From the NCBI GenBank assembly GCA_025353105.1, contig JANXRG010000108.1, positions 1-34,220 on the forward strand: DNA of 34,220 bases. The letters are read 5' to 3'. Made by a program: the position numbers and the translations under genes. The DNA comes from Verrucomicrobiota bacterium (GTDB lineage: Bacteria > Verrucomicrobiota > Verrucomicrobiia > Chthoniobacterales > SZAS-18). Below the pieces are notes generated by a model. The model searched no databases, was not told the DNA's origin, and saw only the letters and a program-made list of their open reading frames with translations. This document shows, one piece after another, positions 1 to 8,907 of the stretch. The stretch's first letter is position 1; each line of letters opens with the position of its first letter.

Positions 1-11
1 GATCGGCATAC

Positions 12-881
12 ATGACTGAATCCAAAGCCCGGTCCTGGAGGAAGGTTGCCGTCTTCTACGGGTTGACGCTCCTATTCTCGGGAGTGTTTGTCGCGTTTGA
101 TCTTCGCGCGCCGGGAAATATCACGTTGATTACCGGCGTGATGTGGGGACCGGCCGTGGCGGCGGTCCTCACGCAATGGGCGTTCGGCGAGAGTGTGCGC
201 AATCTCGGATGGAACTGGGGATCCGGTCGCTACCAGATTTGGGCGTATGTAATTCCGCTTTTCTACGCGCTGCCGGTGTATGTAATCGTTTGGTTGACGG
301 GCTTGGGCGGCTTCTATGACACCGCTTTCGCCGCGCGCACGATCAAGGACTTTGGAATGGCCGGGCTGCCGATGTCGGTCGGGCTGACGGGCTATGTCCT
401 GCTCGCGGCGACGGCGGGCTTCATTCCAAAGACCGCCCGCGCGCTGGGCGAGGAAATCGGGTGGAGAGGCTTTCTGGTGCCCGAGCTGGCGAAAATCACG
501 AATTTCACCGGCGTGGGGTTCATCAGCGGCTTGATGTGGGCGGCGTGGCACTATCCGTCGATTCTCTTCGGCAGTTACAATGCTGGTACCCCCCCGTGGT
601 ATGCGCTCACATGCTTCACGGTGATGGTGGTGGCGGGGAGCTTCATCGCCGCGTGGCTTCGCCTGCGGTCGCAGAGCGTTTGGCCGGCGGCCATTCTGCA
701 CGGCAGCCACAATCTGTTTATCCAGCTGATCCTGACTCCGCTTACGTTGGATACGGGTCGGACGGCCTACCTCATCGACGAGTTTGGAGCCGGTCTCGCG
801 ATTGCCAATGTGATCGGCGCGATCATCGTCTGGCGAAAGCGCGGCGAGCTCGGGCCGCTTCCGCTTGAGCAACCGCGGTAA
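12..881 (+). CDS. CPBP-family intramembrane protease (CAAX protease-like)
   Basis: A polytopic membrane protein of 289 residues, with about seven or eight hydrophobic segments visible. It carries the signature of the CPBP/Abi (CAAX prenyl protease-like) family. Motif 1 is GEEIGWRG near residues 146-153 (the EExxxR pair). Motif 2 is WAAWHYP near residue 176. A third conserved His lies in LHGSHNL near residue 230. In this family these Glu and His residues form the intramembrane catalytic site. The substrate cannot be told from sequence; bacterial members act in membrane-protein processing or bacteriocin self-immunity. The ATG at 12 is the first usable start, but the window begins only 11 bases upstream, so a longer form is not excluded. 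Family assignment is firm, biological role unknown. Confidence 0.9.
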   Translation: MTESKARSWRKVAVFYGLTLLFSGVFVAFDLRAPGNITLITGVMWGPAVAAVLTQWAFGESVRNLGWNWGSGRYQIWAYVIPLFYALPVYVIVWLTGLGGFYDTAFAARTIKDFGMAGLPMSVGLTGYVLLAATAGFIPKTARALGEEIGWRGFLVPELAKITNFTGVGFISGLMWAAWHYPSILFGSYNAGTPPWYALTCFTVMVVAGSFIAAWLRLRSQSVWPAAILHGSHNLFIQLILTPLTLDTGRTAYLIDEFGAGLAIANVIGAIIVWRKRGELGPLPLEQPR

Positions 882-957
882 GATTCCGGCTTCGCGCTTG
901 CCTTTCATCCCGGGGGCCGTTCAACTGGTGGCCGTTGGTTTGATCATTTTTGCGCCC

Positions 958-1386
958 ATGGACGAAGCAAAGAAGAGCAGGTTGCCGCTGGTCACGGTCT
1001 TGATTGTCGTTGTCGTCTCGGCTTTTTCCTATTCGTTTGCCCGGCAATTCTTCAATCGGGCGCCGGATGTGGATCGGGCGCTGGTGGAACTCAGCAGCGA
1101 GCTGAACAAGAGAATGCCAATCGTGGTCGACAAGGAGACCCGCTTGGATTCGACCGCTCCGAGCCCGAGCAAGACGTTGTCCTACCAGTACACGCTGGTG
1201 AACTTCGACGGGGTCAAGGTGGAGGAAAAAGAGTTGGCCGAGATTCGAACGCGCGCCCAGGCGAATTATCAGACGAATCCGGCGATGAAGTCTTTGCGGG
1301 AGATGGGGGTGACCTTGCGCTACCGGTACAAGAATAAGAGCGGCGCGTTTGTCGGTGAGTTCTCCCTTACGCCCAAGGATTTCTAG
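958..1386 (+). CDS. small membrane-anchored protein of unknown function
   Basis: A 142-residue protein if translation begins at the ATG at 958. The frame is open back to a TTG at 865, which would overlap the protease gene and add an unconvincing N-terminus. From 958 the protein starts MDEAKKSRLPLV, has one transmembrane segment at about residues 9-28, and then a hydrophilic domain of about 110 residues outside the cytoplasm. That domain has an amphipathic stretch (VDRALVELSSELNKRMP) and a C-terminal half rich in beta-type alternation. I recognise no family. It follows the protease gene by 76 bases on the same strand and may be co-transcribed with it. No catalytic motif is evident. Confidence 0.65.
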   Translation: MDEAKKSRLPLVTVLIVVVVSAFSYSFARQFFNRAPDVDRALVELSSELNKRMPIVVDKETRLDSTAPSPSKTLSYQYTLVNFDGVKVEEKELAEIRTRAQANYQTNPAMKSLREMGVTLRYRYKNKSGAFVGEFSLTPKDF

Positions 1387-1492
1387 AGTGGACTGGCCGG
1401 GCCATTCGTCGGACTGGAGTCACACCCAGAAAATGCGCGAAGGACTCGCGCCAGCGATCCGGGAGGCCGGCGTTGCCGGGATCGACCGTCCG

Positions 1493-2203
1493 ATGAAAAT
1501 CGTCCTTCTACCCGGGCTGGACGGCACGGGTCGCCTCTTTGCGCCGTTCATTGCTTCAATGCCGCCCGGATATTCAGCTCTGGGCCTCGCCTATCCTCCC
1601 GCGGAGTGCCGATCATATGATGAGTTGAGCCATCATGTCGCCGCACTTCTGCCTCAGGACGAGCCATACGTAATCGTTGCCGAATCGTTTTCTGGGCCGA
1701 TCGCGATTCGACTCGCCGCAAATGCGCCGCCGAATCTTCTGGCGATCGTCTTATGCGCTTCGTTTGTCCAGGCGCCGGGCGGCGCGATGATTCGCACGAT
1801 GATCCGCCGCACGGGCCGGTGGTTGTTCGCGATTCGGCCTCCACGGTGGACCGCGCGTTTTCTGCTCGCCGGCGCGGGCGCATCTGAAGCGTTGGTGTCG
1901 GCGATCGTCGAGGCAATTTCGAGCGCGGCTCCGTCGGTCCTGAGCCACCGCCTCGGCCTCGCGATGGCAGTGGACGATCGGCAGAGCCTGGCCGCATCGA
2001 CGGTCCCGATCCTTTACCTCCGGGCGACCCGCGATCGGCTTATTGGGTTCCGCAGTGGCGAGCAGATCCGACGTTGCCGGGCGGACGTCGCGGTGGTGTC
2101 GATCGACGGTCCTCACCTCCTGCTCCAGCAGAGACCGGCGGAAGCGATGAACGAAATTGATTTGTGGCTTCGCATGCGGGGGCTGGTACGGCGCGGTATC
2201 TGA
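1493..2203 (+). CDS. alpha/beta-hydrolase fold protein
   Basis: A 236-residue protein starting at ATG 1493 (MKIVLLPGLDGTGRLF). The frame is open further upstream, but this start begins directly at the first beta strand of the alpha/beta-hydrolase fold. The oxyanion region is LPGLDGTG. The nucleophile elbow is AESFSG with Ser65, where both flanking glycines of the usual GxSxG are changed to Ala and Ser. The acid is probably Asp181 (RATRDRL) and the base His208 (DGPHLLL). The set is complete, so the enzyme is probably an active serine hydrolase or esterase. No signal peptide, so cytoplasmic. The substrate cannot be inferred. Confidence 0.82.
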   Translation: MKIVLLPGLDGTGRLFAPFIASMPPGYSALGLAYPPAECRSYDELSHHVAALLPQDEPYVIVAESFSGPIAIRLAANAPPNLLAIVLCASFVQAPGGAMIRTMIRRTGRWLFAIRPPRWTARFLLAGAGASEALVSAIVEAISSAAPSVLSHRLGLAMAVDDRQSLAASTVPILYLRATRDRLIGFRSGEQIRRCRADVAVVSIDGPHLLLQQRPAEAMNEIDLWLRMRGLVRRGI

Positions 2204-2243
2204 GACGGGAAGACGGGTTTTGGCAGTCTTCCTGCTTCCGTCT
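2203..2243 (+). other. two alternative hairpins upstream of the metzincin-like gene
   Basis: Between the hydrolase stop and the next start, two stems compete for the same left arm. One is AGACGGGAAG (2203-2212) with CTTCCGTCT (2235-2243), nine pairs with one bulged G. The other is GGAAGAC (2208-2214) with GTCTTCC (2226-2232), seven perfect pairs. No long U-run follows. The structure may end hydrolase transcription or control the large gene beginning at 2249. This is seen only as base complementarity. Confidence 0.35.
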
Positions 2244-2248
2244 GAGTG

Positions 2249-5200
2249 ATGCCTCCCGCCCAACGCAGACGAATTTTGGCGGCTTTGCAAGCGGTGACTC
2301 TGGTCGCCCTTTTGGCGTGGGCATTTCATTCCAACCAGGAGTCCATGGAAGTTCGTCCGGCGGCGCCGAAGCCCATTGCACAAGTGATCATTCCGTCGGA
2401 ACCGGTCGGTGCGCCGTCATCGGCGGCGTTCCCAACGATTCCATCCCGCGTCGCAGTGCCGGCGATAGCCGTGGCTCCGACCGTCACCGCAGCGCCGGCG
2501 ATCGATGCACCTTTCAAGGATTTCCGCGCGTGGACAGACCAAGCACTCGCTGCGGGGAGCGTTCAACCGGCCGGGGATTTTCAGGCGCGCGGGGTCGAAC
2601 TGGCGAAGGCGCGTCGGGTCGCGCTGGCGCAACTGATCGTCAATGACCCCGAGCGCGCCATTGCAGAAGCGGTATCGCCGTTGACGCGCCAGCAGCTTCC
2701 GGCGGAAATCGTGGCGCAGCTCGAAGAGCGTGTCAGCACGCGCGCTAATTTTGACGTTCTCGCGACGCTTCCGCCCGAGGGAAGTGCATGGGCGCAAATG
2801 CCTCCGATTCGGCGGCAGGTCCTCACCTCGGATGGCCTCTCCTACCAAGCCTACGTCTACGGCACGCGCACGAACCAAGCAACTGCGACGAATCTCCCGA
2901 TCAGCGGTATCGCGCTCGATGGCAAGCTCGCCGTGGCCGAGAGCCCCGTGCGCGTGATGGCCGCCGGCGAAAAGATTGCGGCAAGCACGCCCGTGGTCGA
3001 AGTCTGTCCGGTTTCCGGCGAGACCGTGCCCGGCGCCCACTCGGGCGAGGTGCCCCCCGGTGGATCGGCGATCGAGATCGGAGGTACCGTACATTTCCTC
3101 TGCAGCGGCGGGCACATCATCGAGGTGCAGGAAGGCCTGAGCAAAGGAACCTTTACGGTGGCCGGGACCAAGGTGTCACCGCCGCTCGACGCCCCGGTGA
3201 CCTCGAGCGCTTACAATCAGGGCATCAAAAAGATTCTGATCATCCGGTGCAACTTCACCGACGCTCTTGCGGGTTCGATCAGCGTCGCGGGCGGCCAGAG
3301 CATGCTCACCGCCACGGACGCGTTCATGAACGAAAATTCCTATGGCACCCTGCGGATCGACCTGGTCAATTCACTTGTGACGCCGGTGTTGATCACGATG
3401 CCGAAGACGAAGGCAACATACGTGACGGAGAACAACTCGACCGGTTTTCTCAGCGACGCGCGCACGGCGGCCGCGGCAGCGGGATACGACTACACGCTTT
3501 ATGATTTTGAATTTGTGTGCTACGCCTCGATCTATGGCTTCAGCGGGCAGGCCTACGTAGGCGCACGCGGCGTTTGGCTCCAGAGCAACAGCACCGGAGT
3601 GGCCTGCCACGAGTGGGGCCACAATCTTGGCCTATGGCATGCGAACTCGTGGAATGCGAGTAACGACACCGTCATTGGGTCCGGCAGCAACGGCGAATAC
3701 GGCGACAGCTTTGACACGATGGGTTCAGCGGCCGCTGGCCACAATTCCTTCAACGCGTACCACCGCAACCGGCTCGACTGGTTGCCGACCGGAAATGTCC
3801 AGACCGCAACCAACGCAAGCGGGACCTATCGGGTTTTTGCCTTCGACCAAACGACGCTCACGCCGGGCCAGGTCCTGGCGCTGAAGACGAACAAGGACAG
3901 TCGCGACTACTGGTTGGAGCATCGCGTGCAGTGGGGCTCCAGCCCGACCACCTCGAATGGCATCCTGTTGCACTGGAGCGCGTGGGCCAGCAGCAATGGC
4001 GGCTCCCAGCTGCTGGACACCAATCCGGGCACGGCGGGCGGGGTCGGCGATTCCGGGTTGGTTGTGGGTCGGACCTTCTCCGATTTCGCGTCCGGCGTGC
4101 ACATCACACCGATCGCGAAAAATGCCACGGCGCCCGAGTCGATCGATGTCGTCGTCAATCGCGGCGCGTTCGCGACGAACCGCCCACCGACGCTTTCGTT
4201 GAGCGCCTCCACCACCAGCGTAGCGACCAGCACCTCCGTCACTTTCACCGCCGCCGCGGCGGATCCGGATGGGGACGCGCTGGCGTACTATTGGGATTTT
4301 GGCAACGGCACAGTGGGACCGAACGCCGCCGTCGCGACGACCTTGTGGAGCAGCGCCGGCCAATACAATGTCCTGTGCACGGTGTCGGACATGAAGGGCA
4401 AGACCGTCGCGAAATCGGTGCTCGTCACAGTGGGTTCACCAGCCACTTTCACGGCCAGCGGAATCGTCGTGGATAACTACGGTCAGCTGGTGGCCGGAGT
4501 GCGCATTCACAACGGATTATCCGGTGGCAGTTATCGAGGCACCTACACGGACAGCAGCGGGCAATACGTGCTGACGAACCTGTCGACGGGCAGCTACACG
4601 CTGGGCGCCGTTTCAGCGGGTTTCACGGCGACGGCGGTCGCGAATTTCACGAATCCCATCACGGTGGGTCCCAGCCAGAACAGCCTGAATTTCACCGGCA
4701 CGTCGGTTGGCGCCACGGTGAATGTCGCCCCGCCTCCTGCGCCGGCGCGCGAGGTTGGACAAGTGCCAGCGTCATTCACGTTCACTCGCGGCCAGGAAGT
4801 ACCGACGACTTCCGCCCTGACCGTCAACTACACGTTGAGCGGAACGGCCGACAAGGCCACAGATTACATCGTCGCCGCGGGTCCGCCCGCCACCGGCACG
4901 TATACGTCTTCGACCGGCGCGGGAACGCTCATCATCCCCGCTAGCGCGTTGAGCGCCGGTCTGCAGATCACGCCCATCGACGACACCATCGCCGAGGGTG
5001 CGGAGACGGTTGTCGCCACCATCACGACCGGCAGCGGGTACCAGCTGGGTGGAAACGTGGCCGCGACGATGATCATCGTCGACAACCCCACCGTCGATGT
5101 TTACACCGAGGCCTTCTCCTCCGGCGCGTCGGCCAACCCGTTTGATTTGAATGGTCGAAAGATCATCTTCACGCCGCTCACCGCGACGACGTATCGCGGC

Positions 5201-6193
5201 GGGTGCGACCCGGCCGATGCATTCCCGACCGATCCGACCGGCGGGACCAATCTCGCCACCGGGAACACGGCGGTGGTGCCGTTGGCTGGCGGCAATCTCG
5301 ATGACGGCTACTGGCAGATTACCGGGCTCACGGTCCAACCCAAGATTTTCGGAACCTCGTTTCCGCAGATCTATGTGAACACGAACGGGAACATTAGTTT
5401 TGAAAGCGGCGACGCCGGCTCGGACAGCTCCTACACGCAGCACTTCACCAGTGGCCGGAAGCGCGTGTCGCTCTTCGGCGCGGATCTTGACCCCAGCAAG
5501 GGCGGCACGGTCAGCTACCAGGTGATCAGCACGGCCGGCGCGCAGCGCGTCGTTGTCACCTTTGCGAACGTGCCGCGATACGGCGGCGGCGGCACAATTC
5601 TCAACGCTCAGGTGGAACTGTGGGCGAACGGAACCATCACGCTCACCTACGTAAATACGACGATCACCGATGGCATGGTCGGGCTCGCCGCGGGCCAGGC
5701 CGCACCGAGCCCGTTCCTGCCGACCGACCTCAACGCCTATCCACCGACGGGCAGCTACGCTTCGTGGGTCAATACGCATTTTACGCCCGCGGAGATTGCC
5801 GACCTGACAATCACAGGCGCGATGGCCGATCCGGATGGCGACGGCTGGTCGAACCTGATGGAGTATGCGCTGGGCTCGGATCCGCATGTCCGCGGAACAC
5901 CGGCGGGCGCGCCCGTCATGGGCCAGGCGGGCGGATACCTGACGCTCAGCTTCCAGCGGGATCCGAATCTCACCGACCTCAATTACCTCGTCGAGTGCTC
6001 CGACGACGCCCTGACGTGGACCGTGATCGCGCAGAGCCTCGCCGGTGCGCCCATGGGCGCTGCATCGGGCCAGACTCCCAGCCAGTTGGGAGAAGTCGTG
6101 AACGGCAGCGTCATGAATGTGACCGTGGGCGACACGGCGCTGATGAGCAGCAAGGTGCATCGCTTCATGCGCCTGCGCGTGACGAAGCCCTGA
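2249..6193 (+). CDS. large exported multidomain metalloprotease, metzincin type (M11/gametolysin-like)
   Basis: A 1314-residue protein starting at ATG 2249 (a GTG codon lies directly before it). The N-terminus has basic residues and one hydrophobic segment at about 10-27, a signal peptide or anchor. The catalytic motif is HEWGHNLGLWH: zinc ligands His454, His458 and His464, catalytic Glu455. A Met-turn follows in DSFDTMGS (Met491). This is the metzincin pattern, closest in style to M11 gametolysin-like peptidases. Then come a PKD-type domain (about 644-729, YYWDFGNG), a carboxypeptidase-regulatory-like beta sandwich (734-818), a Calx-beta-like region (839-947), a nidogen-like beta region (1031-1150), and a C-terminal part with a calcium-binding-type DPDGDGWSNLMEYALGSDP near 1192-1212. 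It probably degrades extracellular protein. Family and minor domain names are by eye. No PEP-CTERM or LPXTG sorting signal is seen. Confidence 0.85.
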   Translation: MPPAQRRRILAALQAVTLVALLAWAFHSNQESMEVRPAAPKPIAQVIIPSEPVGAPSSAAFPTIPSRVAVPAIAVAPTVTAAPAIDAPFKDFRAWTDQALAAGSVQPAGDFQARGVELAKARRVALAQLIVNDPERAIAEAVSPLTRQQLPAEIVAQLEERVSTRANFDVLATLPPEGSAWAQMPPIRRQVLTSDGLSYQAYVYGTRTNQATATNLPISGIALDGKLAVAESPVRVMAAGEKIAASTPVVEVCPVSGETVPGAHSGEVPPGGSAIEIGGTVHFLCSGGHIIEVQEGLSKGTFTVAGTKVSPPLDAPVTSSAYNQGIKKILIIRCNFTDALAGSISVAGGQSMLTATDAFMNENSYGTLRIDLVNSLVTPVLITMPKTKATYVTENNSTGFLSDARTAAAAAGYDYTLYDFEFVCYASIYGFSGQAYVGARGVWLQSNSTGVACHEWGHNLGLWHANSWNASNDTVIGSGSNGEYGDSFDTMGSAAAGHNSFNAYHRNRLDWLPTGNVQTATNASGTYRVFAFDQTTLTPGQVLALKTNKDSRDYWLEHRVQWGSSPTTSNGILLHWSAWASSNGGSQLLDTNPGTAGGVGDSGLVVGRTFSDFASGVHITPIAKNATAPESIDVVVNRGAFATNRPPTLSLSASTTSVATSTSVTFTAAAADPDGDALAYYWDFGNGTVGPNAAVATTLWSSAGQYNVLCTVSDMKGKTVAKSVLVTVGSPATFTASGIVVDNYGQLVAGVRIHNGLSGGSYRGTYTDSSGQYVLTNLSTGSYTLGAVSAGFTATAVANFTNPITVGPSQNSLNFTGTSVGATVNVAPPPAPAREVGQVPASFTFTRGQEVPTTSALTVNYTLSGTADKATDYIVAAGPPATGTYTSSTGAGTLIIPASALSAGLQITPIDDTIAEGAETVVATITTGSGYQLGGNVAATMIIVDNPTVDVYTEAFSSGASANPFDLNGRKIIFTPLTATTYRGGCDPADAFPTDPTGGTNLATGNTAVVPLAGGNLDDGYWQITGLTVQPKIFGTSFPQIYVNTNGNISFESGDAGSDSSYTQHFTSGRKRVSLFGADLDPSKGGTVSYQVISTAGAQRVVVTFANVPRYGGGGTILNAQVELWANGTITLTYVNTTITDGMVGLAAGQAAPSPFLPTDLNAYPPTGSYASWVNTHFTPAEIADLTITGAMADPDGDGWSNLMEYALGSDPHVRGTPAGAPVMGQAGGYLTLSFQRDPNLTDLNYLVECSDDALTWTVIAQSLAGAPMGAASGQTPSQLGEVVNGSVMNVTVGDTALMSSKVHRFMRLRVTKP

Positions 6194-6272
6194 TTCGCAA
6201 GGATCTTGGAAACGTTCGGGCTTGCGTTCCGCGCGGCCGATCGCTCATTTTGACGACGGAGGTTCCGCCGTC

Positions 6273-6752
6273 ATGCGCAAGATCAACATCAAGGATATTC
6301 CCGAGTTCACCTGGTCCTCGCCGAAGGGAAAATTCGGCGGCGCGGGAAAGGAAGTCTCCGAGGCCCTCGGACGAAAACCGCAATCCACGGACCTGATGGA
6401 GCGCCATCCCTTCGACGTGGAAATTACCCGCCTTGCTCCGGGACAGGTGCCGTATCCGTATCACTCGCACAGTGCCCAATGGGAATTCTACCAGGTCATT
6501 TCCGGCCACGGCGTCGTGCGGCATGAGGGCGGGACCGAGCCCATCGCGCCCGGCGACGCGTTTATCTTCTCCCCGGGCGAGGCGCATCAATTCAGCAACA
6601 ACGGCACCGAGGATCTGGTCGTCTTTGTGGTGGCCGACAATCCGGTGGGCGAGTCGTGCCATTACCCGGACAGCCAGAAGTGGATCGTGCGATCCCCGGA
6701 GCGGAGGTTGATTCGTTCGGAATCGCTCGACTACTTCGATGGCGAGGAATGA
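6273..6752 (+). CDS. cupin-domain protein
   Basis: A 159-residue single-domain cupin. The start is ATG 6273, chosen because GGAGG at 6258-6262 lies 10 bases upstream, one of the few clear Shine-Dalgarno sites in the window. Cupin motif 1 reads HSHSAQWEFYQVISG, giving metal ligands His64, His66 and Glu71. Motif 2 is PGDAFIFSPGEAHQF with His105. The metal site is therefore complete and the protein could bind Mn, Fe or Zn. The family includes sugar-binding proteins, isomerases and dioxygenases, and nothing here distinguishes among them. No signal peptide is present. The next gene on the same strand starts 21 bases after the stop, so the two may form a transcription unit. Confidence 0.85.
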   Translation: MRKINIKDIPEFTWSSPKGKFGGAGKEVSEALGRKPQSTDLMERHPFDVEITRLAPGQVPYPYHSHSAQWEFYQVISGHGVVRHEGGTEPIAPGDAFIFSPGEAHQFSNNGTEDLVVFVVADNPVGESCHYPDSQKWIVRSPERRLIRSESLDYFDGEE

Positions 6753-6773
6753 TCCTGGCCGGGCCTCGATGGA

Positions 6774-7379
6774 ATGACGATCAAGTATTTCTCCACCCCC
6801 GCGTTGTTGCGCGAGTGGTTCGAAATGCACCACGCGACCGCGACCGAATTCTGGGTCGGCTTCCGCAAGAAGGGCTCCGGCCTGCCGAGCATCACGTGGC
6901 CTGAATCGGTCGATGCCGCACTTTGCTTTGGCTGGATCGATGGCATCCGGAAAAACGTGGACGCGACGAGCTACAAGATTCGCTTCACGCCGCGCAAGGC
7001 TACCAGCACCTGGAGCAACATCAACATTCGGCGGGCGCAGGAACTCGAGGAACTTGAATGGTTGGAGCCAGCCGGGCGGAAGGCGTTCGCGGCGCGGCGG
7101 GAGAATCGTTCGGGCATCTACTCCTACGAGCAACGAAGCGAAGAACTGCCAGAGCCTTATGCAAAATACATCTACCGAACGGTGCATGCCGACGCTTTTC
7201 GGAAACGAAAGGAGTGGTTTGAGGATTTCGGTGAGCCCAGCCTGGCGATCTGGTGGCTTCCGGCGGGAACGATCCCCACGCTTGAAGAGGCCAAAAAGCG
7301 CCTCGTCTTGCTGGTGGCAAGCGGACCCACCGCGGATGCGTTCGGCTTTCGAGGTCTGTTTCCCAAACCACCGCGATAG
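6774..7379 (+). CDS. YdeI/OmpD-associated (OmdA-like) family protein
   Basis: A 201-residue soluble protein beginning MTIKYFSTPALLREWFEMHH. It matches the YdeI/OmpD-associated family pattern: an early LREWFEMHH-type helix, FWVGFRKKGSG, then the strongly conserved ALCFGWIDGIRKNVD followed by RFTPRKATSTWSN. Near the C-terminus, PTLEEAKKRLVLLVASG is also typical of the family. The biochemical function of this family is poorly defined. It has been linked in enteric bacteria to resistance against cationic peptides and bacteriocins, but that should not be assumed here. It lies 21 bases after the cupin gene on the same strand. The start at 6774 fits the conserved N-terminus. Confidence 0.85.
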   Translation: MTIKYFSTPALLREWFEMHHATATEFWVGFRKKGSGLPSITWPESVDAALCFGWIDGIRKNVDATSYKIRFTPRKATSTWSNINIRRAQELEELEWLEPAGRKAFAARRENRSGIYSYEQRSEELPEPYAKYIYRTVHADAFRKRKEWFEDFGEPSLAIWWLPAGTIPTLEEAKKRLVLLVASGPTADAFGFRGLFPKPPR

Positions 7380-7547
7380 AGCGGAAAGGTCGCCGCTTTG
7401 GCAGTGGTGGAGGTTGTACTCCATGGACGCTTGAGACGTTTTGGGACGGCGCCTCTTTCCGCTTGGATCGCGGCATGATTGGGTCGACGACGATCAGAGA
7501 TTTTCGCTCCGCACGGAATATCTCCGCCCGCCATCCCTCGCACCATT

Positions 7548-8102
7548 GTGGCAGTGCCCGATTTTGAAAAGCTCGTCGACGCGCATTATTCTGCGCTCTA
7601 TCGCTTTGGGCTCAGCTTGGCGCGGTCGGAAAGCGAAGCGGCCGACCTGACCCAGCAGACATTCTACATTTGGGCCTCGAAGGGACATCAACTCCGGGAC
7701 AAATCGAAGGCCAAGGCCTGGTTATTCACGACCCTGCACCGGCAGTTTCTTGAAGGCCGGCGGGGCGCGAAGAATTTTCCAAGTGTAACGCTTGAGGCCG
7801 TGGATCCGGAGCTGCCTGTCACCACGCCCCCGCGGCACGAGCGACTCGACGGCAAAACCGCAGTGGCAGCCCTGCAAATGCTCGACGACGCCTTTCGGGC
7901 GCCCCTCACCCTCTTCTATTTGGAGGATCTTTCGTATTCTGAAATCGCAGAGGTGCTGGACATTCCCATCGGCACGGTGATGTCGCGCCTCTCGCGGGGG
8001 AAGGTGCAACTTCGGCGCGCGTTGGACGCACCGATTCTGGACCAAAGCGCGAAGATCGTTCCCTTGCCATCGACTCCCAACCGATCGAACCGCCAATCAT
8101 GA
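7548..8102 (+). CDS. ECF-type RNA polymerase sigma factor
   Basis: A protein of about 184 residues with both ECF sigma domains. Region 2 spans roughly residues 4-65 (FEKLVDAHYSALYRFG, then DLTQQTFYIW and AWLFTTLHR). Region 4 spans about 100-155 (FRAPLTLFYLEDLSYSEIAE, then IGTVMSRLSRGKVQLRRAL, the helix-turn-helix that reads the -35 element). The start is uncertain: the frame is open to a TTG at 7479, but GTG 7548 (MAVPDFEKLVDAHY) begins just before region 2 and matches usual ECF length. The stop codon overlaps the start of the next gene (ATGA at 8099-8102), so sigma and downstream protein are probably translationally coupled, as expected for a sigma/anti-sigma pair. Confidence 0.9.
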   Translation: MAVPDFEKLVDAHYSALYRFGLSLARSESEAADLTQQTFYIWASKGHQLRDKSKAKAWLFTTLHRQFLEGRRGAKNFPSVTLEAVDPELPVTTPPRHERLDGKTAVAALQMLDDAFRAPLTLFYLEDLSYSEIAEVLDIPIGTVMSRLSRGKVQLRRALDAPILDQSAKIVPLPSTPNRSNRQS

Positions 8103-8836
8103 ACAACCGCGACGCCCAGTTTGTCCTGAGCGCGTTCCGGCCCGGCGGGCAGGACGCGACCGACCCGCAATTCGCCGAGGCACTGAGTCAGGCCCGGAGC
8201 GATCCCACGCTGGCCAGTTGGCTCAGCGCCCAAGTGGCATTTGACCGCAACTTTGCGGACGCGCTTCAATCGGTACGTCCGCCCGATGATCTCCGTCGGC
8301 GCATCGTGGCGGGCGGCATCGCAAGCCTGCCCCGCCAGACTTTTCGGCGCACGTATTTCCTGGCGCTCGCAGCCGGGATCGCAGTGGTCGCGCTTGCCGC
8401 TGGATTGCTTCTGCGCGGGAAATCGGACCATGCCCGGACGCCCTGGCAGGCGGCTGCGCTCAATTTTGTCTCCAGCAACAACCGAGCGCCGGAACTCGAC
8501 CATCTCGCACCGGGGGTCGAAGAGTTGCAGTCCTGGCTCACGGCCCGAAATGCGCCCATGGCGGCAAGACTTCCAGCGGGGCTTTCCCAAAGCGAACTGC
8601 TGGGCTGCAAAGTCCTGAATGTTCAGCAGCGGGCGGTCACCATCATTTGTTTTCGGCAAACCGATGGCCGACTTGTTCACCTGGTCGTGACCGATCGCTC
8701 CGCCTTGCCCGCCGGCGCGGCGACTCCAGCATTTCAGCAATCCGGACCATGGGCGACAGTCTCATGGGTCGAAGGCGGCCACGCCTATATGCTGGCGGCC
8801 ATCGGTAGCGAAGCAACGGTGGGCCGGTTTCTCTGA
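8099..8836 (+). CDS. probable anti-sigma factor, single-pass membrane protein
   Basis: A 245-residue protein whose ATG overlaps the stop codon of the ECF sigma gene. The N-terminal 80 residues are hydrophilic and helical (QFVLSAFRPGGQDATDP, DDLRRRIVAGG). A single transmembrane segment lies at about 86-104 (FLALAAGIAVVALAAGLLL). The remaining 140 residues would lie outside the cytoplasm. This topology and coupling are typical of membrane anti-sigma factors, but no zinc-binding HxxxCxxC motif is present, so it is not a ZAS-type protein. The C-terminal part contains isolated cysteines (LLGCKVLN, TIICFRQ) of unknown importance. The role is inferred from position and topology, not from a recognised anti-sigma domain. 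Confidence 0.75.
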   Translation: MNNRDAQFVLSAFRPGGQDATDPQFAEALSQARSDPTLASWLSAQVAFDRNFADALQSVRPPDDLRRRIVAGGIASLPRQTFRRTYFLALAAGIAVVALAAGLLLRGKSDHARTPWQAAALNFVSSNNRAPELDHLAPGVEELQSWLTARNAPMAARLPAGLSQSELLGCKVLNVQQRAVTIICFRQTDGRLVHLVVTDRSALPAGAATPAFQQSGPWATVSWVEGGHAYMLAAIGSEATVGRFL

Positions 8837-8850
8837 CGCGGGACCGGAGC

Positions 8851-8878
8851 TTGGCGACGAGGCGCAATTGGATAGGGT
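8851..8878 (+). promoter_or_regulatory. putative sigma70-type promoter upstream of the GNAT gene
   Basis: TTGGCG at 8851-8856 and TAGGGT at 8873-8878 are separated by 16 bases. Transcription would start near 8885, giving a short leader before the GTG start at 8908. It was found by eye from consensus similarity (4 of 6 and 3 of 6 matches), so it is tentative. Confidence 0.35.
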
Positions 8879-8907
8879 GCCCAACGTCCCAAGGCACCTG
8901 CTCCATC

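Noticed and set aside
4772-6160. A 462-residue minus-strand frame under the large protease gene
   Set aside because: Composition is that of an antisense shadow (Arg/Ala/Gly/His-rich, no motif), and the plus-strand frame has clear domains.
6165-7424. A 419-residue minus-strand frame opposite the cupin and YdeI-like genes
   Set aside because: The plus-strand genes have intact motifs and a good Shine-Dalgarno site; this frame has neither.
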